64,000 nucleotides of DNA. Source: Cepaea nemoralis. Lineage: Eukaryota; Mollusca; Gastropoda; Stylommatophora; Helicidae. Each line of letters starts with the position of its first letter. The first letter of the stretch is position 1. The notes beneath the pieces are model-generated. The model was not told the DNA's origin and did not search any database. It was given only the letters and a program-made list of their open reading frames with translations. Positions 21,945 through 34,735 of this stretch are shown here, in pieces. Where the stretch lies: the NCBI GenBank assembly GCA_014155875.1, contig JACEFZ010027774.1, positions 112,501-176,500 on the forward strand. Reading direction: 5' to 3'. The translations under genes were made by a program, and so were the position numbers.

Positions 21945-22235
21945 TAGAACCTATGGACAAGGGAGAGGTGGTCGTGCGCCTGTGGGATGGGGTGGAAAAG
22001 GGGGGCGGGGGACGGACGGACTGAGAACCCGTATGTGGAAAGAATAAGATGGCGGGGGATCAGCAGGAGACCTGGTAGAATCTCAAAACTGAGACGGAAG
22101 ACCAGGGGAACTTTCAATCAGATAGCGGTGAGAACAATTTGGTAGTATGACTTTTCGCTGGCTGTTGAACGAAGGCGTATGAAAATGTCCTGAACGCAGT
22201 GATGTCACTTCTTAGCTCAGCTCAACTCAACACAA
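21945..22235 (+). pseudogene. 'CPEC' LINE 3' end
   Basis: Parallels 45600-45833 word for word ('cctatggacaaggg', 'tatgtggaaagaat', 'cgctggct..tgaacga'). It ends 'cagtgatgtcacttcttagctcag' followed by the family's (CTCAA)n tail. In this copy the C-terminal Cys codons are partly lost. Confidence 0.7.
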
Positions 22236-22445
22236 TAAAATAAACTATTGTTTTGTGCTCTCCATACTTTATACGCAGGATTTTATTCAGCCTTTGTATT
22301 CAAATTCAATAATTGGTGTCTGTGGAAAATAGAAGGCATAAAATGGTAGTGTAGTATCACCAATGTGAATACATGGACAGCACTAGATAAATTCCGGTGA
22401 ATTTAGGCGTAAAGAACAGGCGCTGGGGAGGACATACTTTGAGAG
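22236..22445. other. Unassigned sequence
   Basis: Short unique AT-rich stretch with no recognised feature. Confidence 0.4.
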
Positions 22446-22520
22446 AAAATGAGAATAGAATAACCTGAGAATAGAATAACCTGAGAATAGAATAACCTGA
22501 GAATAGAATAACCTGAGAAT
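22446..22520. repeat. 16-bp tandem repeat, 5 copies
   Basis: Five perfect 'gagaatagaataacct' units. The last runs directly into the 210-bp block at 22512. Confidence 0.95.
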
Positions 22521-22730
22521 AGAATAACCTGAGAATAGAGGCGGAGAAAGTCGCAGCGGCGTTCCGCCGGCTGAAGCTCAAACAGTACACACATGTCGTG
22601 ATGTAACGGACTCACCAAATATGTTGAGAAACGTGAAGAATATTGTTTTCAGTCTGCAGATGAAACACAATCTTTCTACCAACTCTATGCTACCAATGCC
22701 AAACCTGGACAATGACAGAAAAAGAGACAA
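22512..22730 (+). repeat. About 210-bp duplicated block, copy 2
   Basis: Second copy of 21262-21470, with about a dozen differences. It is followed by one more 'aataacctgagg' word and then unique sequence. Confidence 0.9.
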
Positions 22731-22829
22731 GAATAACCTGAGGAATCTCTGTGTGGAATCCAAGGGGCAGATGCAATATAGGAAGACTTAAAACACACGA
22801 GATAGAGAAACAGAACACAAATGAATAAT

Positions 22830-23105
22830 ACGGGGTGGGCATGGACAGAGTTGTATGGGATAGTTAAGGATATGAGGACATGGGGTGAGTTGTATGGGGT
22901 AGTTAAGGATATAAGGACATGAGGTGAGTTGTATGGAATAGCTAAGGATATAAGAACATGGGGTGAGTTGTAAGGGCTAGTTAAGGATATAAGGACATGA
23001 GGTGAGTTGTGTGAGATAGTTAACGATATGAGGACATGGGGTGAGTTGTGTGAGATAGCTAAGGATATAAAGCGTGAGAAAAAGATATATGGAGTGAGTT
23101 GACTG
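22830..23105. repeat. About 40-bp tandem repeat
   Basis: Seven or eight units of 'ggacatggggtgagttg', 'gatagttaaggatataa'. Modest divergence. Confidence 0.9.
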
Positions 23106-23408
23106 AAGGTCCATGCCTCAATGGGGGATAAAGGGTGTAAGAAGAAGAAGATAAAAATGTGTATTCACAAACCTAAATCCTCGGTAACTATCTCATATTC
23201 CAGGCGTCGGCAACCTACGGCACGCGTGGGAAGCGCGACAAATTAAACCATTTTCAGTGGCCCGCGGAGTGAATTAAAATATTGCATACGGTCTCATTAA
23301 AAACTGAATTTGTAGTTTTTCACAAATGAAGGGTGTTTTGGGACTACAGAGAGGTAGCTTAATAACAGTGCATTCAGAAGCATGTGTGAAGCTGAAAGTG
23401 ACCCCCCC

Positions 23409-23911
<503 letters not shown>

Positions 23912-24079
23912 TAGCATGATTTCCAAATTATATGTTTTAGAACTTAAAGTTTGCAAATCTATTTCCATTTTTTTTTTACATATTTATATTAAAGTACTGA
24001 TGTAATCTACAACGAATAAAATTGTTATTTATTTTAACGGAAACATACAAGAGTCATGAGTCATACACAAATTCACATT

Positions 24080-24700
24080 AATGTCTTTCAATGGTTGTTG
24101 TATATAAAACTATTGTAGACTTAGGTTGGCATGTCAAATTATCAACGGTTGTTGTACATAAAACTATTGTAAGCTTAGTTTGGCATACCGTTGGATCAAT
24201 TTTTGTAGTATATAACACTAGAGCAGGCTTAAGTTGGCACGCCGAATGATCAATTGTTGTATAAAGATCTAATGTGATCTTAGGTTTGCATGCCGAGTGA
24301 TCATTGGTTGTTGTATATAAAATATTGTGGGCTTAGTTTGGCATACCGAATTATCAATGCTTGTTGCATTAAAAAATATTTTTAAAAAAAAACAAACTCT
24401 TGTGGGCTTATGTTGGAATGCCAAGTGATCAATGGCTGTTGTATATAAAATTATTGTGGGATTAGGCTGGCATGCAGAGTTATCAATTGTTGCAGTATAA
24501 AAGCCTACTGTGGGCTTTGATTTGCATGCCGAGTGATCAATGGTTGTTGTATATAAACTATCGTGGGCTTAGGCTGGCGTGCCGAGAGTTCAATGGTTGT
24601 TGTATATAAAACTATTGTGGACTAAGGTTGGTATGCCGAAGTGATAAATATTTCTTGTATATAAAACTATTGTGGGCAGTAGGTTGACATGCCAATTGAC
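24080..24700. repeat. About 55-60 bp tandem repeat
   Basis: About eleven units of 'tcaatggttgttgtatataaa', 'ctattgtgggcttagg', 'tggcatgccgagtga', with indels. Confidence 0.9.
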
Positions 24701-24767
24701 TTTGCAACATTACTTCTGCAAACCTCTACAAATATGATTTTCGGCCACTGGTATACACACTATGAAA

Positions 24768-25010
24768 GTTAGTTTAATATCCTTTACATCAGGTCGCAAT
24801 CAACCTCAGCATTGATTTGGGTGTGTTTGATTTATATGGCAAGTTTACGTTCAGTAGATTGCCTTTGCTTTCTAAACGACGCTTATACCATTGTTAAAAA
24901 ACAACAAGCGCAATATGCTTCCAAATGACATGCGGCTGATTTCAAGCGCGGTATGCGGGATTACGAATAGCGTTCGTTACCCCTGCGCCTCAGACGCTGG
25001 CTGTTTACAC
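24768..25010 (-). repeat. SINE-B, near full-length
   Basis: Complete reverse copy from 'atcctttacatcaggtcgcaatc' to the tRNA-like head ('gcggtatgcgggattacgaat', 'cgcctcagacg'). About 243 bp, like the flanked copy at 53964-54206. Confidence 0.85.
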
Positions 25011-25024
25011 GTTACAGAACACTG

Positions 25025-25740
25025 AATTATGTTTTCATGGTGATTTGACCTATCTGCCCTGAATGGAGTCCAAACAAGTCAAGGGACTTAAATATCTCTA
25101 TGAAGGATGCGCACTTGACGAGCTAGCAATCCTTGTTCAAAGGATACCAAATGTCAAGTGTACAAAGGTGCACTCTTCACGAGCTGGCAATGCCAGGTCA
25201 AAGAACACCAAATGTCAAGTTTCTCGCGAACTAATAGACAATCGTTGAGGCAGTTCCCGGGCAATAGGACTTTCTACACGATAGCACCAAAGAATGTCAC
25301 TTGTCAGTTGTCGTGTGATCACGCGTGAAAGACTGACCACGACAACACGATTCGGCGACTTAAATTTAATTACTTCCATTAATTTTTGTCTCTTTTGTTT
25401 TAATTATTTTCATTTTCTCCCAGTCGCTGGATTGTTTTTGTGATTTCTCTTTTTGTTTTTATCAGATTTCTCGTCTTTCTCGATGTTGAAGCTTTGCAGC
25501 TTCTGTCTTTGTCTGTCTGCCTGTGTGTCTGTCTGTCTGTGTCTCTCTCTGAATTATGTTTTCATATCAACCTGACCTATCTGACCTGAATGGAGTCCAA
25601 GCAATCGGAGACTTAAATATCTCCAACAAGGAAGCACATTTGACGAGCGAGTCTTTCACGTGTGGAAGGGCCGAATGTAAAACGGGCCTGCGTGCCCAAT
25701 TTGTAATCCTTCTAAACAAAAGATCAATCAATCAATCAAT
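25025..25740 (+). pseudogene. Duplicated LINE C-terminal scraps
   Basis: Two related blocks (25025-25115 and 25553-25645) share 'gaattatgttttcat', 'tgacctatctg.cctgaatggagtccaa' and 'acttaaatatctc'. The second continues into a Cys-containing peptide (TCGRAECKTGLRAQFVILLNKR) and an (ATCA)n tail at 25722-25741, looking like the finger-bearing end of a non-LTR element. Between them lies unassigned T-rich sequence. Confidence 0.45.
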
Positions 25741-25814
25741 CTCTCTCTGCTGTCTCCCTATCTTTCTCAGTGTATCACTCACTGGTTCATATTTCTTTTT
25801 CTCGCCTATCTGGC

Positions 25815-25838
25815 AAGCAGCAGCAGCAGAAGAAGAAG

Positions 25839-25870
<32 letters not shown>

Positions 25871-25920
25871 GAAGAAGAAGAAGAAGAAGAAGAAGAAGAA
25901 GAAGAAGAAGAAGAAGAAGC
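25815..25920. repeat. (GAA)n microsatellite
   Basis: Starts 'gcagcagcagcagaagaag', like the GAA-type 3' tails at 29460, 40595 and 50925, so it may mark a lost retroposed end. It produces a poly-Glu ORF that is not a gene. Confidence 0.9.
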
Positions 25921-25949
25921 GTGTTCTATAGTCTCTGCTTCTATTCTTC

Positions 25950-26667
<718 letters not shown>

Positions 26668-29600
26668 ATTTATCACTACGGCTTGCAACCTGGAACATGA
26701 GAACCAACGTGAGAACCATGTGTCCAGGATTTTCCACTGATTTGACCAATACTGACGATGTGAGAAAAACGGCAGCGATTGATGCCGAACTCAATCGTCT
26801 TAACATTGATATTGCTGGCCTGCAGGAGACTCGCCTCGCTGAGGAAGGGTCACTCAGGGAAAACAATTACACCTTTTTTTTGGAAGGGTAGAGGGCAGGC
26901 AGAAAAAAGGCAACACGGTGTGGGCTTTGCAGTGAAGAATTCGCTACTGGGAATGATTGAAATTCCAGCAGGAGGAAATGAAAGACTATTCTCCTTGTGC
27001 TTGGCAACTTTTTTTGGCTTTGCCACCATTATTACTGCATATGCACCGACACTTGATTCCTCTGATGATGTGAAGGATTCATTTTATGAGGAGTTAGACC
27101 CCGTGATCAAGGCAGTTCCAAAATCCGACTACATTTATATGCTCGGTGATTTCATTGCTCGTGTGGGCAAGGACTCGAGTTCATGGCCAGTGTGCCTTGG
27201 AAAATACAACATCGGTCGCATGAATGAAAATGGGCAAAGGCTGCTGGAGCATTGCACCAGAAATGACCTATGTATTACAAACTCCTTTTTTAAAACAAAA
27301 GAGCTGCATAAGGTCACATGGAAACATCCAAGATCCGGCCATTGGCACCAGCTGGACTTCATCATCATACGGAGACAACATCTGAACCATACATCATTGA
27401 CTCGAAGTTACCACAGTGCTGACTGTGATACAGATCATTCTTTGGTTGTTGCAAGGGTTAGGACTGAGACCAAAGAGAATCTACGCAGCTAAACACAAAT
27501 CTAGCCCCGGGATTAATATTATTAACAATCACGATCCTGAAAAGTGCTTTCAGTTTCAACAGCAACTTGAAGACGCTTTCACTGATACACCAGAAAATTG
27601 TACAGTAAATGAAAAGTGGGGTCAAATTAAGGAAACTCTTTATAAAACTTCCGTAGGGGTCTACGGCACTGTGGATCATAAGAGGCAGGACTGGTTTGCG
27701 GCCAACAGCGAGACTCTGCAGCCCTTGATTGATAAGAAGAAGATAGCTCTCTTAAGAAACAAGGAAAGACCAACGCGTAACACTCTGAGTGAGCTAAGGC
27801 AAGCTAGGAAGGATGTGCAAAATGTTGCCAGGCAGTGTGCAAATGACTATTGGATCAAGTTATGTGAGTCCATTCAAATCGCAAGTGGCAAGGGAAACAT
27901 CAGAAGCATGTATGAAGGAATAAAGAAAGCCTGTGGTCCAGTGATCAAAAGAAGTGCACCATTGAAAACCATGACTGGAGAAATCATCACTGATAAGAAA
28001 CAGAAGAAGGATATATGTGTGGAGCATTATTTGGAGCTTTACTCAAGTGAAACCAAACTAGCGGATGATGCCCTCAATGCCATAGAGGCCCTACCAACTC
28101 TTGACCACATGGACACACTTCCCACCATAACAGAAGTTAAATGGGCTATAAATGAACTTGCATCTGGCAAGGCTCCACGTAAGGACGGGATTCCAATAGA
28201 GGTTATCAGGAGTGGGCAAGACACACTCACTCTACAGATCAACCAGCTAATAGAGCTATGCTGGCGAGAAGGACAAGTCCAACAGGATTTCAAAGATTCA
28301 AGCATCATAACACTGTACAAGAACAATGGCTATCGGAGCGACTGCAACAACTATAGGGGTATCTCACTTCTGTGTATTGTTGGAAAGGTATTTGGCAGAA
28401 TTGTTCCGCGCAGACTTCAAGTCCTAGGAGATCAAGTCTACCTCGAATCACAGTGTGGCTTTCGACAGAACTGGTCTACCATTAATATGATATTCTCATT
28501 GCGACAAATGCAAGAAAAATGCCGTAAACAGAATCAACCACTGTTTATTGCCTTCATAGACCTCACAAAGGCATTTGATTTGGTCAGTCGTGAGGGTCTA
28601 TTTAAGGCACTAAAGAAGATTGGCTGTCCACCAAATCTTCTGTCCATTGTGGAATCGTTCCACACAGGCATGAAGGGTATAATCAAGTTTGATGGTGCAA
28701 CTTCTGAAGAGTTTGAAATCAAGAGTGGAGTTAAGCCAGGTTGTGTACTAGTTCCCACCCTCTCTGGAATATACTTTTCACTTCTACTGAAATATGCCTT
28801 TCGTGATCAGGATGGTGGTATATACATTCACTCACGCTCAGATGGCGGCCTCTACAATGCTCAGAGATTGAAGGCCAAGACCAAAATTAGGAGGGTACTG
28901 ATCAGAGAGTTGCTATTTGCAGATGATGCTGCACTTACGACCCACTCTGAGAAAGAATTACAATATCTACTATCTGCGTTCTCCAATGCTTTTTCTGAAT
29001 TTGGTTTAACAATTAGCAAAAAGAAGACACAGATTATGTCACAGATTATGGGGTACCATCAATCTTTATTGACGATGCCGAACTAGAGATGGTAGACCAT
29101 TTTACATATCTAGGATCTTTGGACCCATTAGGGATACACAAAGTGGAGTGTGGAAAAGAAGAAGTAACAAAGACATTTATGATCTATTTAAGTCCCCGCT
29201 AATCACTGGTATCATGAAGGCTAATAGACTACAATGGTTGGGGCATATAGAAAGAATGGAAGATAATAGGGAAACAAAACTCGCTTACACTCAGGGAATA
29301 AATGACCGTAGACCCCGAGGTAGACCAAGAAGACTGCGGAGAGATAATATATATACAGACCTACAAGCACTTGGAATCAAAGACTGGCAAGAGAAGGTTA
29401 ACCAGAGAGACGAATGGAGACGGATTGTATCTGCAGCAAAGAACCTCAATGGCTCGGAACGCTGAAGAAGAAGGATCAGTGGTAAATAGCAAATTATCCC
29501 TAGATCAGGAAATCAACATACGGATTGGTAAGGCAGCAACAACAATGAACAGGTTAAGAAAAAGAGTCTGGGAGAACAGGACCTTGTCTATCAAGCCTGT

Positions 29601-30200
29601 GTCCTTTGTACTCTTCTTTATGGCAGTGAAACCTGGACAACTTACCCACACCAAGAGAAACGTTTAAACAGCTTTCATATGCGGTGTCTGCGAAGAATTC
29701 TTGGTATTAAGTGGCAAGACAAAATCACAAATACTGAAGTATTGGAAAGATCAGGTTGTGTGACGGTTTATTTCATGCTCAGTCTTCGTAGACTTAGATG
29801 GATAGGACATCTTAGGAGGATGGATGATGGTAGAATACCAAAGGACATCTTTTTTGGTGAATTACAGATGGGTAAGAGATCTCAGGGTCGGCCTCTACTA
29901 CGATACAAAGATGTGTGTAAGCGGGACATGATTGATACAGGCATTGATAATGCACATTGGGAGAAAGTCGCCGCTAAAAATGTTGCATGGAGAGCAAACA
30001 TCAGAAATGGAATAAAGACAAAGCAGAAAATTATTGCAGATAAGTCACACACCGAGCGCGTGTGAGACGTAAGCTGGTGCATGATGGTGGAAATGACCAC
30101 GTGTTCAATGCACCCACTGTGGACAAACATTTACAGCGCGAATTGGCCTTATCAGTCACATTTGCTACCGTGTCGCGAAATAAACTTGGAGTTGCGATCG
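26668..30200 (+). pseudogene. C2H2-finger LINE, near full-length but frameshifted
   Basis: APE-type non-LTR element. The endonuclease begins LATWNMRT and has LQETRLAEEG, ITAYAPTL, GDFIARVG (the Asn usual after GDF is Ile), QLDFIIIRR and DTDHSLVV. A frame slip occurs in a T run near 26878 and another near 27470. RT spans 27490-29086 with FIAFIDLTKAFDLV, GVKPGCVLVPTL and LLFADDAAL. After the nested insertion at 29118-29471 the C-terminal part resumes (MRCLRRILGIKWQD, RLRWIGHLRRMDDG). The C-terminal C2H2 finger seen at 60105-60160 is partly frame-shifted here (CTHCGQTFTARIGL-like, 30100-30150). It encoded target nicking and reverse transcription and is inactive in this copy. Confidence 0.9.
29118..29471 (+). 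pseudogene. GAA-tailed LINE 3' fragment nested in C2H2 LINE
   Basis: Flanked by AGGATC on both sides (29112-29117, 29472-29477). It interrupts the host element inside its 'YLGS' strand. It encodes MKANRLQWLGHIERMEDNRE, GRPRGRPRRLRRDNI and DEWRRIVSAAK, a C-terminal LINE segment. It ends GAAGAAGAA. The same family's tail occurs at 40595-40717 (minus). Confidence 0.85.
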
Positions 30201-30600
30201 ATGACACACAAGACCCGACATTCGTCTGCAAAAACAACTAACCCTTTGATGTCGTACAGACGGAGAAAACTACGTCGTTAAAACTGTCTGCACACGGTCG
30301 GCATTTTTAACTGATAAACAAAATACGTCGCGTCAGAATGTCAACACAGTCGGCGATTTTGTTATGATATGGGTTGTTCGAGAAAACGAATAACAACGCC
30401 AAACGTCTGCCATGGCGGTAGTAGCCTTTGAAGTGGAGACGAAATGTCTGAATGCAAGTCGGGATGGATTCTGTGATGTGGGGAATTCTCAGGTTGAACT
30501 ATTGATGTACGGGACAAAGAATTTCCCCAAATAAAAGCAAATTTGACCGCAGATTGACTCCAGTTAATCTAGAATAGGAGGACAAAACCAGACTCTGGAC
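30200..30600. other. Unassigned sequence between LINE and promoter-like cluster
   Basis: About 400 bp with no ORF or repeat I recognise. It precedes the CCAAT/CRE/TATA group and could contain the left boundary of a solo LTR. Confidence 0.35.
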
Positions 30601-30602
30601 TG

Positions 30603-30649
30603 ATTGGCGTCAAGACTGTTTGGTGACGTCACTCAAGCACCGATATAAA
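30603..30649 (+). promoter_or_regulatory. Promoter-like cluster: inverted CCAAT, CRE, TATA
   Basis: ATTGG (reverse CCAAT) at 30603-30607, a perfect CRE TGACGTCA at 30624-30631 and 'gatataaa' at 30642-30649, in the usual order and within 47 bp. The expected transcription start would be near 30675. There is no coding ORF downstream, but an AATAAA lies at 32138. It could be a solo LTR or a non-coding transcript. Function is inferred. Confidence 0.45.
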
Positions 30650-30884
30650 CCCCAGTTGTGGTAAACAAGTGGAGTGAGTCGGCCAAAAATTATGAAGTGT
30701 TAAGATCGGTGCATTATTACCGAGTTGTGTTACATGAGAGAGACTATAATGTCTAAGTGGTGATAGTTATCCGCGGACATAGATCCAGTCTGTGATTGCA
30801 TAGTTTCGATTAGCAACTGGAATAGGCATATGGTAGGCTACTAATCATATCTAACCTAGAGTATGATTAGGAATAGAGTACAGT

Positions 30885-31020
30885 ACTGTGCGGTGATATA
30901 CTGTATTATAGGTGCGGTGATATAATGTATTATATGTGAGGTGATATAATATATTACAGGTGCGGTGATATAATGTATTATGATTAATGATAGAATGTTC
31001 TATAAGTGCGGTGCTAGAAA
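30885..31020. repeat. About 24-bp tandem repeat
   Basis: Five or six units of 'gtgcggtgatataatgtattata'. Confidence 0.9.
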
Positions 31021-31029
31021 GTATCATAG

Positions 31030-32044
31030 GAGCGTCGGCACTAGTATTCTATTGTGTGGCTTCAACTAGCTTGTGTGATATATCATTTTACTCAGGGAGT
31101 TGAGGACAATGTAGTGGAATAATAATTAGAGAGATTAAGGATGGTTGAGAGGGAGGAGAGGAATGTGAAATGGTAGGATCTTCCAGTAGGGCATCTGCTG
31201 GGTTTCCACCCGTTCCTTTATTCTTTCCTGGTGTTGCCATGTCTCAGATCATATGATGAGTTATTTGGCCGTATGACAGAGATCGGATCTCTGTTATAGA
31301 TCTGAGTGCTGCTATTGGCCTACACTCACCTAATTCCGGCCAGGATTGAGTTGCCCTCACCATAGTATTCTCTATTCTACAGGTTCCATTTACAGGTCCA
31401 TGTATGTGTGCTATGATTTTCAACAGTGAAGCTAACACATTTTAGAAGATGATGGCTCAGAATTTGACGTCAGAAGTTGCTGAGAGGCCGCTACATTGGG
31501 CTTATACCCAAGTTGGTTTGCAGGAACCTGGCTTCTGCTGAGCAGGGCATGCTGATGAGATTTATGTTTTAGCAAGTGATAAGTGTATCACTGAACAGTC
31601 AGAACATTGTAGATATACACTACTGATACCAGGAACAGTCATACAACTTTATACTGATACCTAGAACAGTCAGAGTGTGGTGTTATTATGGAGAATCTTT
31701 AAAACCAGTGACACTAGATACATTAAGATTTCCCCAGTAACAGTGACAATAGTCTTAGAATTCTCTGATTAACAATCATTTAAATAACAGAGGAAATTCA
31801 TAGTGTTAAATAGATTGAAGACTCTCATTAGACAGTGTTTGTCATGGGTGTCCAAGCATCCTAGTGGTTCAAGAGACAACGGAGGAAGTCTTCACGTGAC
31901 CGGAGGAGCATCACCTTGGTGAGGTTGCTTGTCTGGAATACATGGTGCTAGTGTGTTCTCAGCACAGTGATGAGAATGACTATACTCCTGAACACTGATC
32001 TGAGTCTATAGACACTTTAGAGTACACGTCACACATTCTACACC

Positions 32045-32046
<2 letters not shown>
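31030..32046. other. Unassigned sequence, possibly transcribed leader or LTR
   Basis: About 1 kb without domains. Short local repeats occur ('gatacc.gaacagtcat' near 31625-31665). It lies between the promoter-like cluster and the AATAAA. Confidence 0.35.

Positions 32047-32115
<69 letters not shown>
32047..32115. repeat. (CA)n microsatellite
   Basis: Pure CA run of about 34 repeats. Confidence 0.97.
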
Positions 32116-32116
<1 letters not shown>

Positions 32117-32137
32117 CTCCTACATATACTCTTTGCT

Positions 32138-32143
32138 TTAATA
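32138..32143 (+). terminator. Candidate polyadenylation signal AATAAA
   Basis: AATAAA followed within 25-45 bp by T/GT-rich sequence ('ttcttgttttatttg', 'gtgtgttttgttgg'). It could terminate a transcript from 30675, with weak support. Confidence 0.35.
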
Positions 32144-32419
32144 AATTTCTTGTTTTATTTGTTGACGCTAGAGTTGTCACGTGTGTTTTGTTGGGGAAGA
32201 ATGAGAGGGGGCATGATCCAGGAGTGAGTAAGAGTGAGAAGAAGGTGTCTTCAGATTGAGGGAGTGTTGTGGACGGAGTCTACTGGATATCTCCAGGATA
32301 GAGATATTGAATTTTTTTTTAAATGTGGGTGTTGATTCCCCTCACTCCAGGGACGACACTAAAGTGGTAAAGAAGAACAAATAACTACTACTACATTCAT
32401 TCTTTACACACACGACATA

Positions 32420-32497
32420 CCGCCATGGGTAATAGTTATTATGCCTTTCTGAAGCACAAACTTTCGTCTGTCAAGACGTCAAGGTGCCAATGAATGA
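32420..32497 (+). repeat. C2H2-LINE 3'-tail fragment
   Basis: Carries 'agttattatgcctttctgaagcacaaac', 'cgtctgtcaagacg' and 'caaggtgccaatgaatgaat', the shared LINE/SINE-like 3' end. Only the tail is present. Confidence 0.75.
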
Positions 32498-32499
32498 AT

Positions 32500-33575
32500 A
32501 TAAATATATAACGAACACTAATAGAAAGGTATTAGAGACACAGAAAGACATATTTGTGATTCATAGATTATACTAAGGCATTTGATAAAGTAAAACATGA
32601 TGAACTGATTAAAATGTTGGAAGATATCAACATTGATAGGAAAGATTTAAGAATAATAAAGAATATTTACTGGAACCAAGTAGCAGCAATTAAAATGGGA
32701 AATAAAGAGGGTAGTTACGAACAGATAAAGCTAGGAAGTACGACAGGGGTGTGTCTTGTCACTGGATCTCTTCTCCCTCTATAGTGAAGTAATAATGAGA
32801 TAGGATCAAAGAGAAGCCAGGAGTACTAATCGGTGGTTATAATATAAACAATATACGCTATGAAGATGACACAGTATTGGTGGCGGATAATTCAACATAC
32901 CTACAAGAATTGTTGGACATTGTAGTAACAGAGAATGCAAAGAAAGGACTCCTTGAATATCAAGAAAACAGTAACATCAGAGATATCAACGATACCTAGG
33001 GGCATTTATAACATCAGATGGAAGATGTACAACAGAGATTAAGAGCAGAATAGGGCAAGCAAAAGCCGCATTTCAGAAAATGAAGAGTATCTTATGCAGT
33101 TAGTCACTATCAATGAATGTAAGAAAGAGAGTGCTAAAATGCTATATAGAGCCTGTTTTGCTGTATGGCAGCGAATCTTGGAATGTAAATGAGCAAATGA
33201 GGAAGAACTTAGAAGCAACAGAGATGTGGTTTTTGAGACGAATTTTGCGAATTCCTTGGACTGCCAGAGTAAATAACAATGATTGCCTGAAAGAAGCTAT
33301 GGAAACTAGAACACTGTATACAACAATAAGAAAGAGACAAACAGCTTTCTTTGGTCATGTGAAGAGAAGAGGTGCATTGAAGAACATCGTGACAAATGGA
33401 AAGATCGAGGGGAAGAGAGGCAGAGGCAGACCAAGAGAAATTATCCTGGAAGGATTGAGACGGTGACATGGAGGAAAGTCATCGGCAGAGTTGATCCAGA
33501 ACACCGAAGACCGAGATCTGTGGATAGCCATGAACGCCTATGCCAGCTGGCAGGGCACTTGATGATGATGAGGAT
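32500..33575 (+). pseudogene. RTE-2 fragment, RT to C-terminus
   Basis: Reads FIDYTKAFDKVKHDEL, then a degraded RT core (YADD replaced by a 'YEDD'-like reading near 32860), then an open C-terminal ORF 33113-33466 (YGSESWNVNEQMRKNLEATEM, AFFGHVKRRGALKN, GKRGRGRPREI). It ends with a stop fused to a GATGATGATGAGGATGAT tail. Several stops occur upstream. Confidence 0.85.
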
Positions 33576-33579
33576 GATA

Positions 33580-34010
33580 TTTGATAAACAGTACCCAGGT
33601 CTTGCTCTCACCACTTGAAAATCTCACGAAAATGTTCGGAATGAATGTTTTGACTGATACCAGGAAGGAAAACAAGTCAGCACAACTGCTCTATTCTTTA
33701 AGTCCTTCAACAATGAATAACTCGTATCGGCGAGCTTCGAAAACAACTAAGGCTTTCAAAAGAAGAAAGATCAGAATGCAACTATAGACCTACTCACGTC
33801 TCACCTGAGCCCCAAACCCACGTGTAGACCATTGCAATATCTGTATCGAAACACCTGTTGCCCACTTTTAATTTTCAGAACTTTGTAGCAAGCATCACAA
33901 GCATGGACATACCACCAACTAAAGGGCAGCTATCACAACCACCCAGAAACTTCGGCTTATGACTATGTTCGCTCAAAACCCATGGTACAGAGTATAACCA
34001 TGGCTGTATA
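33580..34010. other. Unassigned; contains a repeat shared with 35400-35460
   Basis: Around 33900-34000 the words 'gcatggacatacc', 'agctatcacaacc' and 'aacttcggctta' parallel 'catgaagataccgcg', 'ggttatcacaacctcc' and 'aactcgggctca' at 35405-35460. This implies a diverged dispersed repeat of about 100 bp. Confidence 0.4.
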
Positions 34011-34012
34011 TA

Positions 34013-34240
34013 AGCTTTCTTTGGTCATGTGAAGAGAAGAGAGGCAGTGGAGAACATCGTGACAACTGGAAAGATCGAGGGGAAGAGAGACAGAGGCCAA
34101 CCAAGAGAAATTATGCTAGACAGACTAAGACGGTCGCATAGAGGAATATCAGCAGCAGAGTTAATCAAGAAAACCAAAGTCCGAGATCTGTGGAGAATCA
34201 CGGCCGACGCCAGCTGGCATGGCACTTGACGATGATTATG
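34013..34240 (+). pseudogene. RTE-2 C-terminal fragment
   Basis: Encodes the 5'-truncated end of RTE-2: FFGHVKRREAVENI, TTGKIEGKRDRGQPREI, ending DASWHGT, then stop and a short GATGATT tail. Confidence 0.85.
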
Positions 34241-34354
34241 TATACAAATACTTCCATTATCCACTTTTGCAGTAATGCATCGCGTACCAATACTCATGAA
34301 CATGGAGATAATAGTCTTTTTTTTTCTCTCTAGCTTTCCACACGAGCATAGTCA

Positions 34355-34450
34355 ACGGTCGATTGTATTTTGTGTGTGGGTCAGCTTTTCCCATTACCAG
34401 TGTCCCTCGTCATCAGGAGTACCTACTCCGACTTCTGAGGTACTTTTATT
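34355..34450 (-). repeat. SINE-A body fragment
   Basis: Reverse SINE-A words 'gtgtgggtcagcttttcccatta', 'ctcgtcatcaggag' and 'ccgacttctgaggtac'. The head is replaced by unrelated sequence after 34445. Confidence 0.7.
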
Positions 34451-34638
34451 TTAAGAATCAACTCACGGACGCTAACTGTAACTGGCCGTTTCCACATCAT
34501 GAGACATATCGTGTTGACCAATCGGCTTTCGATGGGTGATGTCACCAAAATCCTGTTCTCTGTTTTCACATTCCAGAATATTTCCTGGTACCCAAATTTT
34601 AGGCTTGGTCTATCTCGAAGCCAGAGCAATTAAAATTA

Positions 34639-34735
34639 AAAACAAAACAAAAAACTGTCTCGAAGGAGATTCGAACACCTGACTACATAGAGGGCACAGC
34701 GCTACTTAAGCTCTTGACCATGGAGATATCACGCC
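34639..34735 (-). repeat. SINE-F, 97-bp tRNA-like retroposon with 8-bp TSD
   Basis: Flanked by TAAAATTA (34631-34638, 34736-34743). On the minus strand it is little more than a class-II tRNA-like head ('catggtcaagagcttaag' A-box region, 'gtgttcgaatctcc' B-box region) plus an A-rich tail. No other copy is seen. Confidence 0.65.
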
